Shown here: one piece after another, positions 1 through 10,408 of the stretch | How positions within the stretch are numbered: the first letter of the stretch is position 1 | Layout: each line of letters opens with the position of its first letter | NCBI RefSeq assembly: GCF_014645135.1 | Contig: NZ_BMLH01000002.1 | Span: 496,001 to 560,000 of the forward strand | Source of the DNA: Rheinheimera tangshanensis | GTDB lineage: Bacteria > Pseudomonadota > Gammaproteobacteria > Enterobacterales > Alteromonadaceae | Direction: 5' to 3' | Length of the DNA: 64,000 nt | Translations under genes and position numbers: made by a program | The notes under the pieces: generated by a model | What the model was told of the DNA's origin: nothing | The model's database searches: none | Seen by the model: the letters and a program-made list of their open reading frames with translations, nothing else

Positions 1-212
1 TCCTGCTCCAGTAACTCATTTTCCAGTTGTTCTAATTGCTGCTCAGACAGTGGCAAATCGGCGCGGCCTTTATCCGGTATTTTGTGTTCTTCATTGGCCC
101 AGGCGCCTAAATCTATTAAACGGCAACGGTCAGAACAAAAAGGCCGGAAGGCGGACTCCGGACCCCAAATCACCTCTTTCTGGCAGGTTGGGCATTTGAC
201 GATAGTGGCCAT
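1..212 (-). CDS. yacG: DNA gyrase inhibitor / zinc-binding protein YacG (3' end outside window)
   Basis: Small zinc protein that in E. coli binds DNA gyrase and inhibits it. The visible part starts with an ATG at 212 (minus strand) and reads [14 protein letters not shown]. It shows the four-cysteine zinc site C7-x2-C10 and C26-x3-C30, then the family-typical RLIDLGAW segment. About 70 residues are visible and the stop lies beyond base 1; YacG proteins are usually 60-80 residues, so little is missing. It follows zapD and coaE in the same direction, the usual zapD-yacG order in gammaproteobacteria. Family assignment is secure; the cellular role is inferred from E. coli. Confidence 0.9.
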   Translation of the reverse strand, partial: MATIVKCPTCQKEVIWGPESAFRPFCSDRCRLIDLGAWANEEHKIPDKGRADLPLSEQQLEQLENELLEQ

Positions 213-341
213 AAGACGTACTCCAAAAAACGTATTCAAAAGTGCGCTAGTGTACCGTAGTAGGCGGATTTCAGGCGAGCAAATAGTAGGGGCGGTGGTT
301 TATCCCTGCCCGTCTCAAATGACCAACTGATGCTGATTGGG

Positions 342-1088
342 TTAGCAACAAGCTAACTTAAAGGGAATTGCTTTATCCATAGTAGTGCGACCTAAGCTGT
401 CACAGAGCTGCATAAAACGTATGGCGTAGCGGTATCTGTTACCGCTGATGGTTGGATAACTTTGATACTCCATGGAGTATTCAATACGCAACAGTTCAAA
501 CTGCTCGGTATTGCTTTGAAAAAAACCATTTTCAGCAACCAGATCCTGAAATTGGCCACGTTCACGGATAAAGGTCAGTACATAAGCAATGGCAGTTTCA
601 ACCAAAGACAACTGTTCCAGCCAATCTTGCGCCGCTTTTTTGCGTTGCGCCAAAGGTTGAGAAAACCAATATTGCAGTTGAGGTAAATCAAAGTAACAGG
701 TGCCGCCCGGAATAAAAAAGCGCTGCCGTAGTGGTGCCAGAAATTTGTCTTCTTTTAAGCTGGTGGCAAACTTACCGCATCTTAATAAATCACTTTGCAA
801 GCGCACTGCTTTTTGTAACATGCTTTGCAGCATTTCATCTGAAATGGATGGATGACGTGACCAGTTCACCAAAGCGGACTCACAACGCTCTACATCTTTG
901 ATTAAATCCGGCCGCACATCATTACGTTCCAATACTTCAATCAACGAAAATAACGAGTTAAAAAAACCCTGTTGCTGCCATTCAGTTTCGAGTGGTAGCA
1001 GCTTGGTGACTTGCTGAAACAAATACTCCACCCGCAAATAGGTGCGCACTTTTTCGTTCAGCGGATGTTCGTAGATGATTGAGGTCAT
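342..1088 (-). CDS. zapD: Cell division protein ZapD
   Basis: FtsZ-associated protein that cross-links FtsZ filaments at the division ring (family formerly DUF1342/YacF). The product is 248 residues and begins MTSIIYEHPLNEKVRTYLR, the conserved family N-terminus. I chose the ATG at 1088; the frame stays open to an upstream TTG at 1109, but those seven residues are not part of the family. It lies 38 bases downstream of coaE in the pilD-coaE-zapD-yacG order. There is no clear Shine-Dalgarno, so expression may depend on coupling to the upstream message. Assignment is strong from the N-terminal and C-terminal (YRYAIRFMQLC) conserved blocks. Confidence 0.95.
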   Translation of the reverse strand: MTSIIYEHPLNEKVRTYLRVEYLFQQVTKLLPLETEWQQQGFFNSLFSLIEVLERNDVRPDLIKDVERCESALVNWSRHPSISDEMLQSMLQKAVRLQSDLLRCGKFATSLKEDKFLAPLRQRFFIPGGTCYFDLPQLQYWFSQPLAQRKKAAQDWLEQLSLVETAIAYVLTFIRERGQFQDLVAENGFFQSNTEQFELLRIEYSMEYQSYPTISGNRYRYAIRFMQLCDSLGRTTMDKAIPFKLACC

Positions 1089-1126
1089 AACTGAAACATT
1101 TGTTAACAATGTCGATTACCATAAAC

Positions 1127-1750
1127 CTAAGTCGAGCTTTTTGCTAGTTTTTCCTTGGCAAACTGCTGATAACGGCTATGTAGTTGTTGTATCTGTGGCT
1201 GAAGCGCAAAAACAGGTACTGTATTGAGTACTACATCGTCTGCTAAGCGCAGGCGTTCAGGTCTTGATATCTGGCTGTTCAGAATATTCTGCACTTGTTC
1301 TGCTGGCACTTGATCCCGTTGTATAGTGCGGCTTAGTTGTAGCTCTTCAGGCACATCGACCACCAGTACTCTGTCTGCGTAGATCTGTAGGTTATTTTCC
1401 AGCAGTAAAGGGGCTATTAACAAAGCATAATCTGAGGTGCATGCGGCTAATTGCTGCAGCATACGCTGACGGATTAAAGGATGTAACAACTGATTCAGCC
1501 ATTGCTTTTCTGCTTCATTCGCGAAGATTTTAGTCCGCAAAGCAGCTCGATCCAACTGGCCATCGTGCTGCAAAATGTCCGCCCCAAAGTGCTGAACTAT
1601 GGCATCTAATGCTGCTTCTCCTGGCATCACCACTTGACGGGCTACCAGATCAGCATCAACACTTTGTATGCCTAAATCATGAAATAAATTGGCGACAGTA
1701 GTTTTACCGCTGCCTATTCCACCTGTCAGTCCTACTACATAGCCAGACAT
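1127..1750 (-). CDS. coaE: Dephospho-CoA kinase
   Basis: Catalyses the last step of coenzyme A biosynthesis, phosphorylation of the 3'-hydroxyl of dephospho-CoA by ATP. The 207-residue protein has the P-loop GLTGGIGSGKTT at residues 7-18, the DADLVARQV segment that helps bind substrate, and HPLIRQRM in the lid region. Length is normal for the family. It sits 19 bases after pilD, an arrangement common in gammaproteobacteria with type IV pili, and is probably cotranscribed with the pil genes. Cytoplasmic, with no signal peptide. Nothing unusual was seen. Confidence 0.97.
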   Translation of the reverse strand: MSGYVVGLTGGIGSGKTTVANLFHDLGIQSVDADLVARQVVMPGEAALDAIVQHFGADILQHDGQLDRAALRTKIFANEAEKQWLNQLLHPLIRQRMLQQLAACTSDYALLIAPLLLENNLQIYADRVLVVDVPEELQLSRTIQRDQVPAEQVQNILNSQISRPERLRLADDVVLNTVPVFALQPQIQQLHSRYQQFAKEKLAKSST

Positions 1751-1769
1751 AAGCTTAAAGCCTCATCAC

Positions 1770-2651
1770 TTATAGACCCATAGTGCTCAGATACCAGGCG
1801 GTAATATCCTTACCCCATAACATCGCAATCCAGCCTGCTGCTGCTATATAAGGTCCAAAAGGGATAGGTGTGGCTTTGCCTTTGCCTTGCACCAGTAACA
1901 TCAGCGAGCCCAGCACAGCACCGACCACAGAGGATAATAAAATAATCAGCGGTAATAATTGCCAGCCGAGCAGGGCACCAAAAATAGCCAGCAACTTAAA
2001 ATCACCATAACCCATACCTTCTTTGCCCGTCACCAGTTTAAATAACCAGAAGACAGACCATAAACTTAAGTAACCTGCGGCAGCGCCTATCAATGAATCG
2101 GTCGGGGAGACAGTAAGGCCTGTGACGCTGAGCAATAAGGCAAACCAAAGCAGCGGCTGGGTAATTTGATCGGGTAAAAGCATTTTGTCTATATCAATAA
2201 AGGACAACGCAATCAGACACCAGGTCACCAGCAAATAAATCAGAGTTTGTTCTGTGACACCAAAATGTATGGCGACCAGCACAGATAACAAGCCTGTAAA
2301 GCCTTCAATAGCCGGATAACGCACACTGATAGGGGCTTTACAATAACGGCATTTGGCTTTTAACAGCATCCAGCTGATTAATGGAATATTGTCCAGCGCC
2401 GACAGCGGATGCTGGCATTTAGGGCAATGTGAATGCGGTAAGGCCAAATTAAAACGGTTTTTTGTTGGCTCAGCGTTTGGATTGAAATACTGTTGATAGT
2501 CCTGTTGCCAGGCGAGTTCCATCATTTTTGGTAATCTGTAGATCACCACATTCAGAAAACTCCCTACGGCCAGACTAAACAGCGCTACCGTGATATAAAA
2601 AGTAAGTTCAGATTGTTCGAACACTTGCACCAGAGGAGAAAAAAAATCCAT
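1770..2651 (-). CDS. pilD: Type IV prepilin peptidase / N-methyltransferase PilD
   Basis: Polytopic inner-membrane aspartic peptidase that removes the short leader of type IV pilins and pseudopilins and N-methylates the new terminal Phe. In 293 residues it shows the zinc-binding cysteine pairs C76/C79 and C101/C104 of the methyltransferase domain, the first catalytic region DIDKMLLPD (about 153-161), and the second catalytic Asp in GYGDFK (D217). Several hydrophobic segments follow the cytoplasmic loop. Its start codon overlaps the pilC stop by one base (ATGA-type junction at 2651), so it should be translationally coupled. A single PilD usually also serves any type II secretion system in the cell. 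Confidence 0.97.
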   Translation of the reverse strand: MDFFSPLVQVFEQSELTFYITVALFSLAVGSFLNVVIYRLPKMMELAWQQDYQQYFNPNAEPTKNRFNLALPHSHCPKCQHPLSALDNIPLISWMLLKAKCRYCKAPISVRYPAIEGFTGLLSVLVAIHFGVTEQTLIYLLVTWCLIALSFIDIDKMLLPDQITQPLLWFALLLSVTGLTVSPTDSLIGAAAGYLSLWSVFWLFKLVTGKEGMGYGDFKLLAIFGALLGWQLLPLIILLSSVVGAVLGSLMLLVQGKGKATPIPFGPYIAAAGWIAMLWGKDITAWYLSTMGL

Positions 2652-3871
2652 TACACAATACTGCCCAGTTGGAAGATTGGAAGATACATCGCAATAATAA
2701 GTCCGCCTATTAAGACACCTAACACGGCCATAATCAAGGGTTCCAGCAAAGCGGTGAGGCCATCCACTGCATCGTCTACTTCTTGCTCATAAATAGTAGC
2801 AACTTTCGCCAGCATACTGTCTAGTGCGCCGGATTCTTCCCCAATAGCAACCATTTGATTCACCATCTCAGGGAAAGCTGCAGTGTTTTTCATTGCCAGA
2901 TGCATTTGATTGCCCGCCGCTACTTCTTCGCGGACTGACAATATCGCCGCTCTGTATTTCTCATTACCTGCGGCTCCGGCTGCCGATTCCAGGGCTTCAA
3001 TTAAGGGCACGCCAGCGGCAAAAGTGGTCGACAAAGTACGGGCATACCGGGCCACAGCTGCTTTGTTTAAAATCATGCCGATAATAGGCAGTTTTAAAAT
3101 GGCATGGTCGGCAGCGACTTTAAAGCTCTGATTGGACTTATAGGACTTTGAGATGGCCACCACACTAGCAATGACAGCGCCAAGCACTATAAACCAATAA
3201 TTTTTCATAAAATCAGAGATACCCAAAACAAACAAAGTAAAAGCCGGCAATTCAGCTCCCATGTTGCCAAAAATTTCGGCAAACTGAGGTACCACAAAAA
3301 TTAATAAAATAGAGGTGACTATGCCTGCAACCACAATGACTGCTATCGGATAAAACATCGCCTTTTTAATTTTAGATTTCAGGGCTTCAGCTTTTTCTTT
3401 ATAGACGGCGATTCGGTCAAAAATCCTGTCCAGAGCACCGGACTGCTCACCAGATTTGACCAAATCACAATACAACTCGTCGAAGTAATCTTTATGCTCA
3501 CGCAATACTTCAGACAAAGCTGTACCGCCTTGTACCTTCACTGAAACTTTGGTCATCAACTGACGCAAAGTGTCGTTGCTGGCACCGCTGGCAATCAAAT
3601 CAATACTCTGTACCAAAGGTACGCCAGCGCCCAGCATAGTGGCAATTTGCCGGGTTACGACGCTAATGTCAGAGGATTTAATACCGGGTTGAGTAAAAGC
3701 TAAAGGTTTGCTTTTTTTCTTGACGGATGAAGGAGTAAAACCTTGTTGGCGCAATAAAGCTTTGGCGTCAGCAATAGAGCTCGCTCTGATTTCTCCATGG
3801 CTGGTTTTACCCCTTTTATTAATGCCTTTCCAGAGAAATGTGTCCAGCTGTTTCACTTTTACTTCGGCCAT
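2651..3871 (-). CDS. pilC: Type IV pilus inner-membrane platform protein PilC
   Basis: Platform protein of the type IV pilus machine that couples the PilB motor to pilin polymerisation. The 406-residue product has the two repeated T2SSF domains (about 70-195 and 275-400) with the hallmark pairs GVPLVQSID/SGEQSGALD and GVPLIEALE/IGEESGALD. Three hydrophobic segments are seen near 170-195, 220-245 and 375-400. It lies 31 bases after pilB and abuts pilD, the standard pilBCD order. Full length with no lesion. Confidence 0.97.
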   Translation of the reverse strand: MAEVKVKQLDTFLWKGINKRGKTSHGEIRASSIADAKALLRQQGFTPSSVKKKSKPLAFTQPGIKSSDISVVTRQIATMLGAGVPLVQSIDLIASGASNDTLRQLMTKVSVKVQGGTALSEVLREHKDYFDELYCDLVKSGEQSGALDRIFDRIAVYKEKAEALKSKIKKAMFYPIAVIVVAGIVTSILLIFVVPQFAEIFGNMGAELPAFTLFVLGISDFMKNYWFIVLGAVIASVVAISKSYKSNQSFKVAADHAILKLPIIGMILNKAAVARYARTLSTTFAAGVPLIEALESAAGAAGNEKYRAAILSVREEVAAGNQMHLAMKNTAAFPEMVNQMVAIGEESGALDSMLAKVATIYEQEVDDAVDGLTALLEPLIMAVLGVLIGGLIIAMYLPIFQLGSIV

Positions 3872-3902
3872 AATCCAAATCCTTGCTGCGCATTATCGTG
3901 CT

Positions 3903-5600
3903 TTAAGCATTGGTCACTCTGTTCACTTCAGCCAGGCTGGTGAGCCCTGCCGCTGCCTTTTTCAACGCTGATTGACGTAAGTTGGGAAAGCCCTCAATTT
4001 GAGCCTGAGCTGCTATATCAAGAGAATTGGCACCAGCCATAATTTTAGCGGCGATTTGTGCTGTGATTGGCAGTACTTCGTAAATACCTAAACGGCCTTT
4101 ATAGCCGCCAGTGCAGTGATCACAGCCTACAGGCTTAAAGAGTTTTAACTGGCTGATCTGAGACGCTGTAAAGCCTTGTTTGATAGCCTCTTGTTCCGGG
4201 AGCTGTTCAGCAGCTTTGCAGTGATTGCATAAGCGTCGGGCCAGACGCTGCGCGATAATCAGTGTGACTGAACTGGCTACGTTATAAGCTGGTACGCCCA
4301 TATTCAGTAAGCGGGTTAAGGTCTCAGGTGCCGAATTGGTATGCAGGGTGCTTAACACTAAATGTCCGGTTTGCGCCGCTTTAATGGCAATTTCTGCGGT
4401 TTCCAAATCACGTATTTCACCGACCATGATCACATCTGGGTCTTGCCGTAAAAACGCTTTTAAAGCCGAGGGGAAAGTCAGACCAGCTCTTGGATTGACT
4501 TGCACCTGGTTGATGCCCGGAAGGTTTATTTCGACTGGATCTTCAGCCGTAGAGATATTAGTTTCTTCGGTATTGAGAATATTTAACCCTGTATACAGCG
4601 ATACGGTTTTGCCTGAACCTGTGGGACCTGTCACTAAAATCATGCCCTGGGGCTGGGCCAAAGCGTTCAGATACAATTGTTTTTGCTCCGGCTCGTAACC
4701 CAGGATATCTATACCCAGCATGGCACTGTCCGAGTCGAGGATCCGCATCACTATTTTTTCACCCCATAAGGTTGGCAGTGTGCTAACCCGAAAGTCGATC
4801 GACTTTTTTTGCGACAGTTTCAGTTTAATACGGCCATCCTGTGGTACACGTTTTTCGGCAATATCTAAGCGGGACATTACTTTTAAACGGGCGGATAAGC
4901 GGGTGGATAGAGCCACTGGCGGCGAGGCGACTTCATGCAAAATACCGTCGATACGAAACCTGATGCGATAACTTTTTTCGTAAGGTTCAAAATGCAGATC
5001 TGAGGCGCCTTTGCGAATAGCGTCATGTAGCATTTTGTTGATAAAAGAAATAATAGGTTGATCTTCACTGTCCGAGCCGACCGTTTTTGTGTCTTCTTCT
5101 TCACCGCTGGCCAAGCCCATTTTGGCCAAATCCCACTGTGTATCGGTGAAACTGTCTGTGGCTGTGGTTTCAAATAATTTGTCGATGGCTTTATGCAGCT
5201 TATCAAATTCCACCACTATCATTTCAGCATTCAGGCCGGTATTAAATTCGAAGTCTTCTACAGAGGTCATGTCTGTCGGGTCTACTACCGCCAGAAATAA
5301 AGTTTTGTGTCTTTTAGCAAGGGGCAGAATATGGTGTTTGCGGATCAGTTTTTCATTGCGCAGTGACTCCGGAACGGTATTGATATCAAAAAAATCTAAA
5401 TCCAGCGCGCTATGCAGAGTAAAAGCTGCTGCAGCTTCAGCTAAAGCTTTGGCCTGAAGCAGTTTTTCGCCAATCAACAGGTCGGCAATAGTTTGGTATT
5501 GGTGACTTTTTTCTTGCAGCAATTTGGCAGTGATCTGTGGATCAACCAAGTTCGCTTGTTGTAAGCGTCTTAATAATATGGAGCTTGGGTTTAAGGCCAT
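3903..5600 (-). CDS. pilB: Type IV pilus assembly ATPase PilB
   Basis: Hexameric cytoplasmic ATPase that drives pilus extension. The 565-residue protein has an N-terminal T2SSE_N region (about 1-150), then the GSPE ATPase core with Walker A GPTGSGKT (about 325-332), an Asp box around TAEDPVE, Walker B-like VGEIRD and the His box [12 protein letters not shown] tetra-cysteine zinc element (CNHC ... CDHC) lies in the C-terminal third, as expected of PilB. The start [13 protein letters not shown] fits the family. It is separated from pilA by a terminator-like hairpin, so pilBCD probably have a promoter of their own within the 98-base gap. Confidence 0.97.
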   Translation of the reverse strand: MALNPSSILLRRLQQANLVDPQITAKLLQEKSHQYQTIADLLIGEKLLQAKALAEAAAAFTLHSALDLDFFDINTVPESLRNEKLIRKHHILPLAKRHKTLFLAVVDPTDMTSVEDFEFNTGLNAEMIVVEFDKLHKAIDKLFETTATDSFTDTQWDLAKMGLASGEEEDTKTVGSDSEDQPIISFINKMLHDAIRKGASDLHFEPYEKSYRIRFRIDGILHEVASPPVALSTRLSARLKVMSRLDIAEKRVPQDGRIKLKLSQKKSIDFRVSTLPTLWGEKIVMRILDSDSAMLGIDILGYEPEQKQLYLNALAQPQGMILVTGPTGSGKTVSLYTGLNILNTEETNISTAEDPVEINLPGINQVQVNPRAGLTFPSALKAFLRQDPDVIMVGEIRDLETAEIAIKAAQTGHLVLSTLHTNSAPETLTRLLNMGVPAYNVASSVTLIIAQRLARRLCNHCKAAEQLPEQEAIKQGFTASQISQLKLFKPVGCDHCTGGYKGRLGIYEVLPITAQIAAKIMAGANSLDIAAQAQIEGFPNLRQSALKKAAAGLTSLAEVNRVTNA

Positions 5601-5651
5601 ACAGACCCCCGGTGGCAGAACTTAGCGTATCTCATACAGGTATCGACATGG

Positions 5652-5676
5652 GAGAAACGGCCCTGCACGGGCCGCT
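5652..5676 (-). terminator. Rho-independent terminator of pilA
   Basis: On the minus strand a 6-bp stem (CGGCCC/GGGCCG, arms 5674-5669 and 5663-5658) with a 5-base loop is followed by TTTCT. It lies 25 bases after the pilA stop and before pilB, which allows pilin to be made in excess over the assembly proteins. Confidence 0.7.
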
Positions 5677-5698
5677 GCAGCTACAACAGGAGTAAACT

Positions 5699-6076
5699 TT
5701 ATGGAACTGTACAGCCTTTAATCGGTACTGCTCCTGTGCCTGATAAAGTACAAGCCCAAGTGATGCTCTCACCTGCGGCTGCTGGTCCAGTGGGTGTTAA
5801 GGTTGCGGTAATACCATCGTATGACATCGACAGAATGCCTGCGCCTGAGCAATCTGGAATAGCTACGTTTGACGAATCTGTACAGCCCAGAGAACCGCTG
5901 GTGGCATAGGCTTCCGCGACTTTAATTTTTTGACCACCCAAAGAGGCTACAGCATTGGAGGCACGGGCTTTTGCCGTGTAGTCCTGATAAGCAGGTAAAG
6001 CAATAGCAGCCAATATACCGATGATGGCGACAACTATCATTAATTCAATAAGGGTAAAACCTTGATTACGTTTCAT
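5699..6076 (-). CDS. pilA: Type IV major pilin PilA
   Basis: Structural subunit of the type IV pilus. Starting at the ATG at 6076 (AGGAGA ribosome site just upstream), the 125-residue prepilin has a short class-IVa leader MKRNQG, cleaved before F7, then the hydrophobic helix [18 protein letters not shown] with the essential Glu at mature position 5. The C-terminal part is Gly/Ala/Thr-rich and contains four cysteines; the last two (WAC ... GCTVP) form the usual D-region disulfide loop. The frame is open nine codons further upstream, but that extension would spoil the short leader. The assignment as major pilin rests on position next to pilBCD. Confidence 0.95.
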   Translation of the reverse strand: MKRNQGFTLIELMIVVAIIGILAAIALPAYQDYTAKARASNAVASLGGQKIKVAEAYATSGSLGCTDSSNVAIPDCSGAGILSMSYDGITATLTPTGPAAAGESITWACTLSGTGAVPIKGCTVP

Positions 6077-6234
6077 GGGACATCTCCTGATTGGTTTGCC
6101 CACAGCCGGGGCTACTTAATTCTGGTTAATATTTGTTATTAAGCAAGCTTTGCTCTGATGTTTAATTCCAGTTGCAAACCAAGCAAAGAAAAAAGGTGAA
6201 TCATTGGTTAAATAATTGATTTAGCTTAGATAAA

Positions 6235-6885
6235 TTAAAATAGTGTCACTTTTTGCAAAAAATTTGAACCAGACTCTGATAGCAGCCAGAGTAAAAAGCA
6301 ACTATTGCCATAAATCACAAAACGGAACTCGCGCTGAAAAGACATCTTGTGCACCTTATGGTGCAACCGTTTTTGTGCGATTAAAGCGCCTGGCCAGCCC
6401 CCAATCAGACTAAACATTTGTAGACTCTCTTCAGGTAAGCGACTGCTGTGCCCGCTGGCGGCCAGCTTTTTATCGATTTGATACAACCAGTACGTAAAAA
6501 GACTGGCTTCGAGATAAAACAAAGGCACAATAAAGGCAAAGGAACCAGCTAGTAGCGACAGCAGCAGTAAGGCAAAAAACAAATAACGAAAACACCAGGC
6601 CTGTTGTTGGATTTGATAAACGTCTGGTGCTGTTGCTTTGGCTGGTTTTGTCTGTGCTACGGTACTTTCTTCAAGTTGTAGTGACTGGGCATAATGGCGT
6701 TGTTGTTTGTCAACACCAAGCTCAAAGCTAAGCCTGTCACCTTGTTGCGGGCGTCTGGCCGGAGCTTGTTTAAAATCGCGGATATGAAAAAAAAGCCGTT
6801 CTTTGTGGTCTGTAATGACAAAGCCAAAACCTTTGTCATCACGCCAGTAGCAGACAGTACCTTGTAACCTTAGTGGAAGGGTCAT
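6235..6885 (-). CDS. Cold-shock-domain plus DUF1294 membrane protein
   Basis: Residues 1-65 form a cold-shock-type OB fold with the RNP-like motifs KGFGFV and LFFHI. A linker follows, then two or three hydrophobic segments (about 98-130 and near the C-terminus) that make up the DUF1294 region, including the typical LIGGWPGALIAQKRLHHK block. The fusion is widespread in gammaproteobacteria. The OB part should bind single-stranded nucleic acid, but the function of DUF1294 is unknown to me. I chose the ATG at 6885; a GTG three codons upstream is the alternative. It stands alone between pilA and nadC with no obvious operon partner. Confidence 0.85.
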   Translation of the reverse strand: MTLPLRLQGTVCYWRDDKGFGFVITDHKERLFFHIRDFKQAPARRPQQGDRLSFELGVDKQQRHYAQSLQLEESTVAQTKPAKATAPDVYQIQQQAWCFRYLFFALLLLSLLAGSFAFIVPLFYLEASLFTYWLYQIDKKLAASGHSSRLPEESLQMFSLIGGWPGALIAQKRLHHKVHKMSFQREFRFVIYGNSCFLLWLLSESGSNFLQKVTLF

Positions 6886-7001
6886 AGCGATCACAGCTTT
6901 GCGGGAACACTAAACAAAGTGTATCAATCTTTTGTAGCTTTGCCGGACGCTGCGACGAATGATAGCAGAGGAGATCGAAACCTCCACCTGCTGATTAAAC
7001 C

Positions 7002-8436
<1,435 letters not shown>

Positions 8437-8513
8437 TCCAAAGTCTCAGGGTTGACAATAAAGGCATCAGCTTAACCGAGCATGAAGCGCATTTGCAAAA
8501 CAGGATCGATACG

Positions 8514-9062
8514 GTGAATCAAGAACCGGTTTCCTTGGAACTTGAACAGCGACCAAGTCCACATTGGAATTTAAGACCGAATGACATTGATATCAGTCTG
8601 TTGGTGATCCATTGCATCAGTTTGCCTGCTAGCCAGTTTGGCAACAGTTACATCGATGATTTATTTATGGGTGTTTTGGACACAACGGCCGATAACAGTT
8701 TTGCGGATTTAGCTGGCGTACGGGTATCGGCGCATTGTGTTATTTTCAGAAACGGTGTGGTGCGGCAGTATGTGCCTTTTCACTACAGGGCCTGGCATGC
8801 CGGAGTATCGGAATTTAACGGGCGGCAAAACTGTAACGATTTTTCGATAGGAATAGAATTAGAAGGTACTGAACATCTGCCTTATACCGATGCGCAGTAC
8901 CAAAGTCTGGTGCTATTAACCAGACAACTGATGCAAGACTTTCCGGCTATCACAACGGAACGTATTGTGGGACATCAGCAGATTGCGCCTGGTCGGAAAA
9001 CCGATCCTGGCCCGTCATTTGACTGGGACCGTTATCAATCTGCGTTAAAGGAGAATGGATAA
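8514..9062 (+). CDS. ampD: 1,6-anhydro-N-acetylmuramyl-L-alanine amidase AmpD
   Basis: Cytoplasmic zinc amidase of cell-wall recycling that removes the peptide from anhydro-muropeptides and so controls AmpR/AmpC signalling. The Amidase_2 domain shows RPSPHWNLRPND at the N-terminus, the first zinc His in LLVIHCISLP, the GIELEG block, and the C-terminal VGHQQIAPGRKTDPGPSFDW with the other ligands. I chose the GTG at 8514, preceded by AGGA, because it leaves about 13 residues before RPSPHW as in other AmpDs. The frame is open back to an ATG at 8415 inside the divergent gene, which I consider unlikely. It abuts ampE, forming the classic ampDE pair. Confidence 0.93.
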   Translation: MNQEPVSLELEQRPSPHWNLRPNDIDISLLVIHCISLPASQFGNSYIDDLFMGVLDTTADNSFADLAGVRVSAHCVIFRNGVVRQYVPFHYRAWHAGVSEFNGRQNCNDFSIGIELEGTEHLPYTDAQYQSLVLLTRQLMQDFPAITTERIVGHQQIAPGRKTDPGPSFDWDRYQSALKENG

Positions 9063-9950
9063 ATGACCTTGATCAGTATGCTTATCGCCTTAATTATCGA
9101 ACGGCTGGCGGTTCGCAGCGAGGCCTGGCAGTTTTTGTTTTATGCGAAAAAGTACCTTTCCCTGAGCCATAGTTCTGGATTATCTAAATTGTCAGACGAC
9201 AGTAAAGGCCAGTATCTGTGGGTACTGTTGCCAGGTGTTTTCTATGCTTTGCTGTTGTGGTTAATCGGCAGTAGTTTGGTGACTTTAGTGCTGAACACGC
9301 TGGTATTACTGGTCTGCATTGGCTGCTGGCATTATCGTCAGTTGTACAAACAGTATTTAAATGCCAGTGAAAGAGCAGATAACGAAGCGGCTTTTTTGAC
9401 GATGCAGCAACTCAGCAATGATGCGGGTTTAACCGATGCTGAGTTAAGTTATGGCCAACGTCTGGTTTGGCTTAATTTCCGCTATTACGCTGCAGTGCTG
9501 TTTTGGTTTGCGCTGTTAGGTGGCGCCGGTGCTATCACTTATGCTCTGCTGCGTCAGATGAATGAACCCGCCAGTTGGGATAAACCTATGAAACTGGCGG
9601 AAGAAGGAGATGAAACTGCTGAATTTGTTGAAGCAACACCTGATATTCCTGCGGTATTCCAGCAATTGATGTTCTGGGCTGATTGGGTGCCAGCACGTCT
9701 ATTTGGTGTAGGTTTGGCTTTGGTTGGGCACTTCTCCCGTGCTTCAGCTTCTTTGTTGGCCTTCTTGGGCGACTTCACAACGCCGGCAGACAAAGTAGTG
9801 ACTACAGTAGCCAAAGCTGCAGAACCTCTGCCGGATGATGCTTATAACTGCGCTGAAGAAACCTCTTGTATGGTGCAGTTAGCTAAACGTAATGTCCTGT
9901 TTTTCCTTGCATTAGTGGCGGTGTTAACGCTATCAGGCTGGCTGCGTTAA
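9063..9950 (+). CDS. ampE: Regulatory signalling modulator protein AmpE
   Basis: Inner-membrane protein historically linked to beta-lactamase induction through ampDE. The 295-residue protein starts MTLISMLIALIIERLAVRSE, the family N-terminus, and has four hydrophobic segments (about 70-95, 140-165, 210-235 and 275-293). Its start codon directly follows the ampD stop, so the two are translationally coupled. In Enterobacteriaceae AmpE is described as a CobD-like membrane sensor; its biochemical activity is unsettled. A strong terminator follows at once. Confidence 0.92.
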   Translation: MTLISMLIALIIERLAVRSEAWQFLFYAKKYLSLSHSSGLSKLSDDSKGQYLWVLLPGVFYALLLWLIGSSLVTLVLNTLVLLVCIGCWHYRQLYKQYLNASERADNEAAFLTMQQLSNDAGLTDAELSYGQRLVWLNFRYYAAVLFWFALLGGAGAITYALLRQMNEPASWDKPMKLAEEGDETAEFVEATPDIPAVFQQLMFWADWVPARLFGVGLALVGHFSRASASLLAFLGDFTTPADKVVTTVAKAAEPLPDDAYNCAEETSCMVQLAKRNVLFFLALVAVLTLSGWLR

Positions 9951-9964
9951 ACTGACTAATTAAC

Positions 9965-9990
9965 AAAAAGCAGCTTCGGCTGCTTTTTTT
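9965..9990 (+). terminator. Rho-independent terminator of ampDE
   Basis: Perfect 10-bp stem AAAAAGCAGC/GCTGCTTTTT closed by a TTCG tetraloop and ending in a T run, 15 bases after the ampE stop. Confidence 0.93.
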
Positions 9991-10190
9991 ATGTCCATGG
10001 AAGGACGGTATGTCGCAACTGTAGGGAACAGTGTTGCGGCGATGTCCATAGAAGGACGGTATGTCGCAACTGTATGGGTGATAGCGGTCTTTCGACATGC
10101 CAACAATTTGGCATTTCGCCGATATCACGCCTTCGCGTCTGGCGAAGGCCGGGCTTTTGTTGCGACGATGTCCATGGATGGACGGTATGT
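9991..10190 (+). repeat. Three copies of a short intergenic repeat with hairpins between copies 2 and 3
   Basis: A 33-base unit that begins ATGTCCATGG and ends CGCAACTGTA occurs at 9991-10023 and, with one difference, at 10042-10074. A shorter 23-base version is at 10168-10190. Copy 1 starts directly at the end of the ampE terminator. Between copies 2 and 3 lie two hairpins: 10097-10114 (stem ATGCCAA/TTGGCAT, loop CAAT) and 10129-10149 (stem GCCTTCGC/GCGAAGGC, loop GTCTG). The copies are in one frame (encoding MS-M/I-E/D-GRYV), but there is no ribosome site, so I treat this as non-coding repeat DNA. It makes up most of the 450-base gap between ampE and pdhR. Confidence 0.75.
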
Positions 10191-10199
10191 ATTTACTAC

Positions 10200-10216
10200 T
10201 AATGGTCAGACCAATT
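10200..10216 (+). promoter_or_regulatory. Distal PdhR-type operator
   Basis: Reads TAATGGTCAGACCAATT, containing the inverted repeat TGGT-N3-ACCA that is the core of the known PdhR site. It lies 193 bases before the pdhR start codon. Binding is inferred from the motif and from the gene it precedes. Confidence 0.65.
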
Positions 10217-10345
10217 TTATTGCTATCTTTTCCTCTGTTTTTTTTCTGAGCTTTTACTCTAATTATTTGGCCGCTTTGGTCGCATAATTCCGCAGTTTAA
10301 TTTACAGTTTGATTCCTTTCTGCTAAGTTATGCCGCATAAAATTT

Positions 10346-10362
10346 AATTGGTAAGACCAATT
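10346..10362 (+). promoter_or_regulatory. Proximal PdhR operator upstream of pdhR
   Basis: Perfect 17-base palindrome AATTGGTAAGACCAATT, matching the PdhR consensus (ANNTGGTNNNACCANNT). It lies 47 bases before the pdhR ATG, where bound PdhR would block the pdhR-aceEF-lpdA promoter until pyruvate releases it. The motif match is exact; the regulation is known from E. coli PdhR. Confidence 0.88.
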
Positions 10363-10408
10363 TACAAGTGGTCAACGCTAAAACCAATAGCTTAACATCA
10401 GGGTGACA

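Noticed and set aside
6077-6234. Sigma-54 promoter for pilA, as in Pseudomonas
   Set aside because: No TGGCAC-N5-TTGC-like element with correct GG/GC spacing was found on the minus strand in the gap.
9991-10287. 98-codon frame in which all three intergenic repeats are in phase (MS-M/I-E/D-GRYV)
   Set aside because: It starts directly on the T run of the ampE terminator with no ribosome site. The non-repeat parts look unlike protein, and the repeats also carry DNA-level palindromes.
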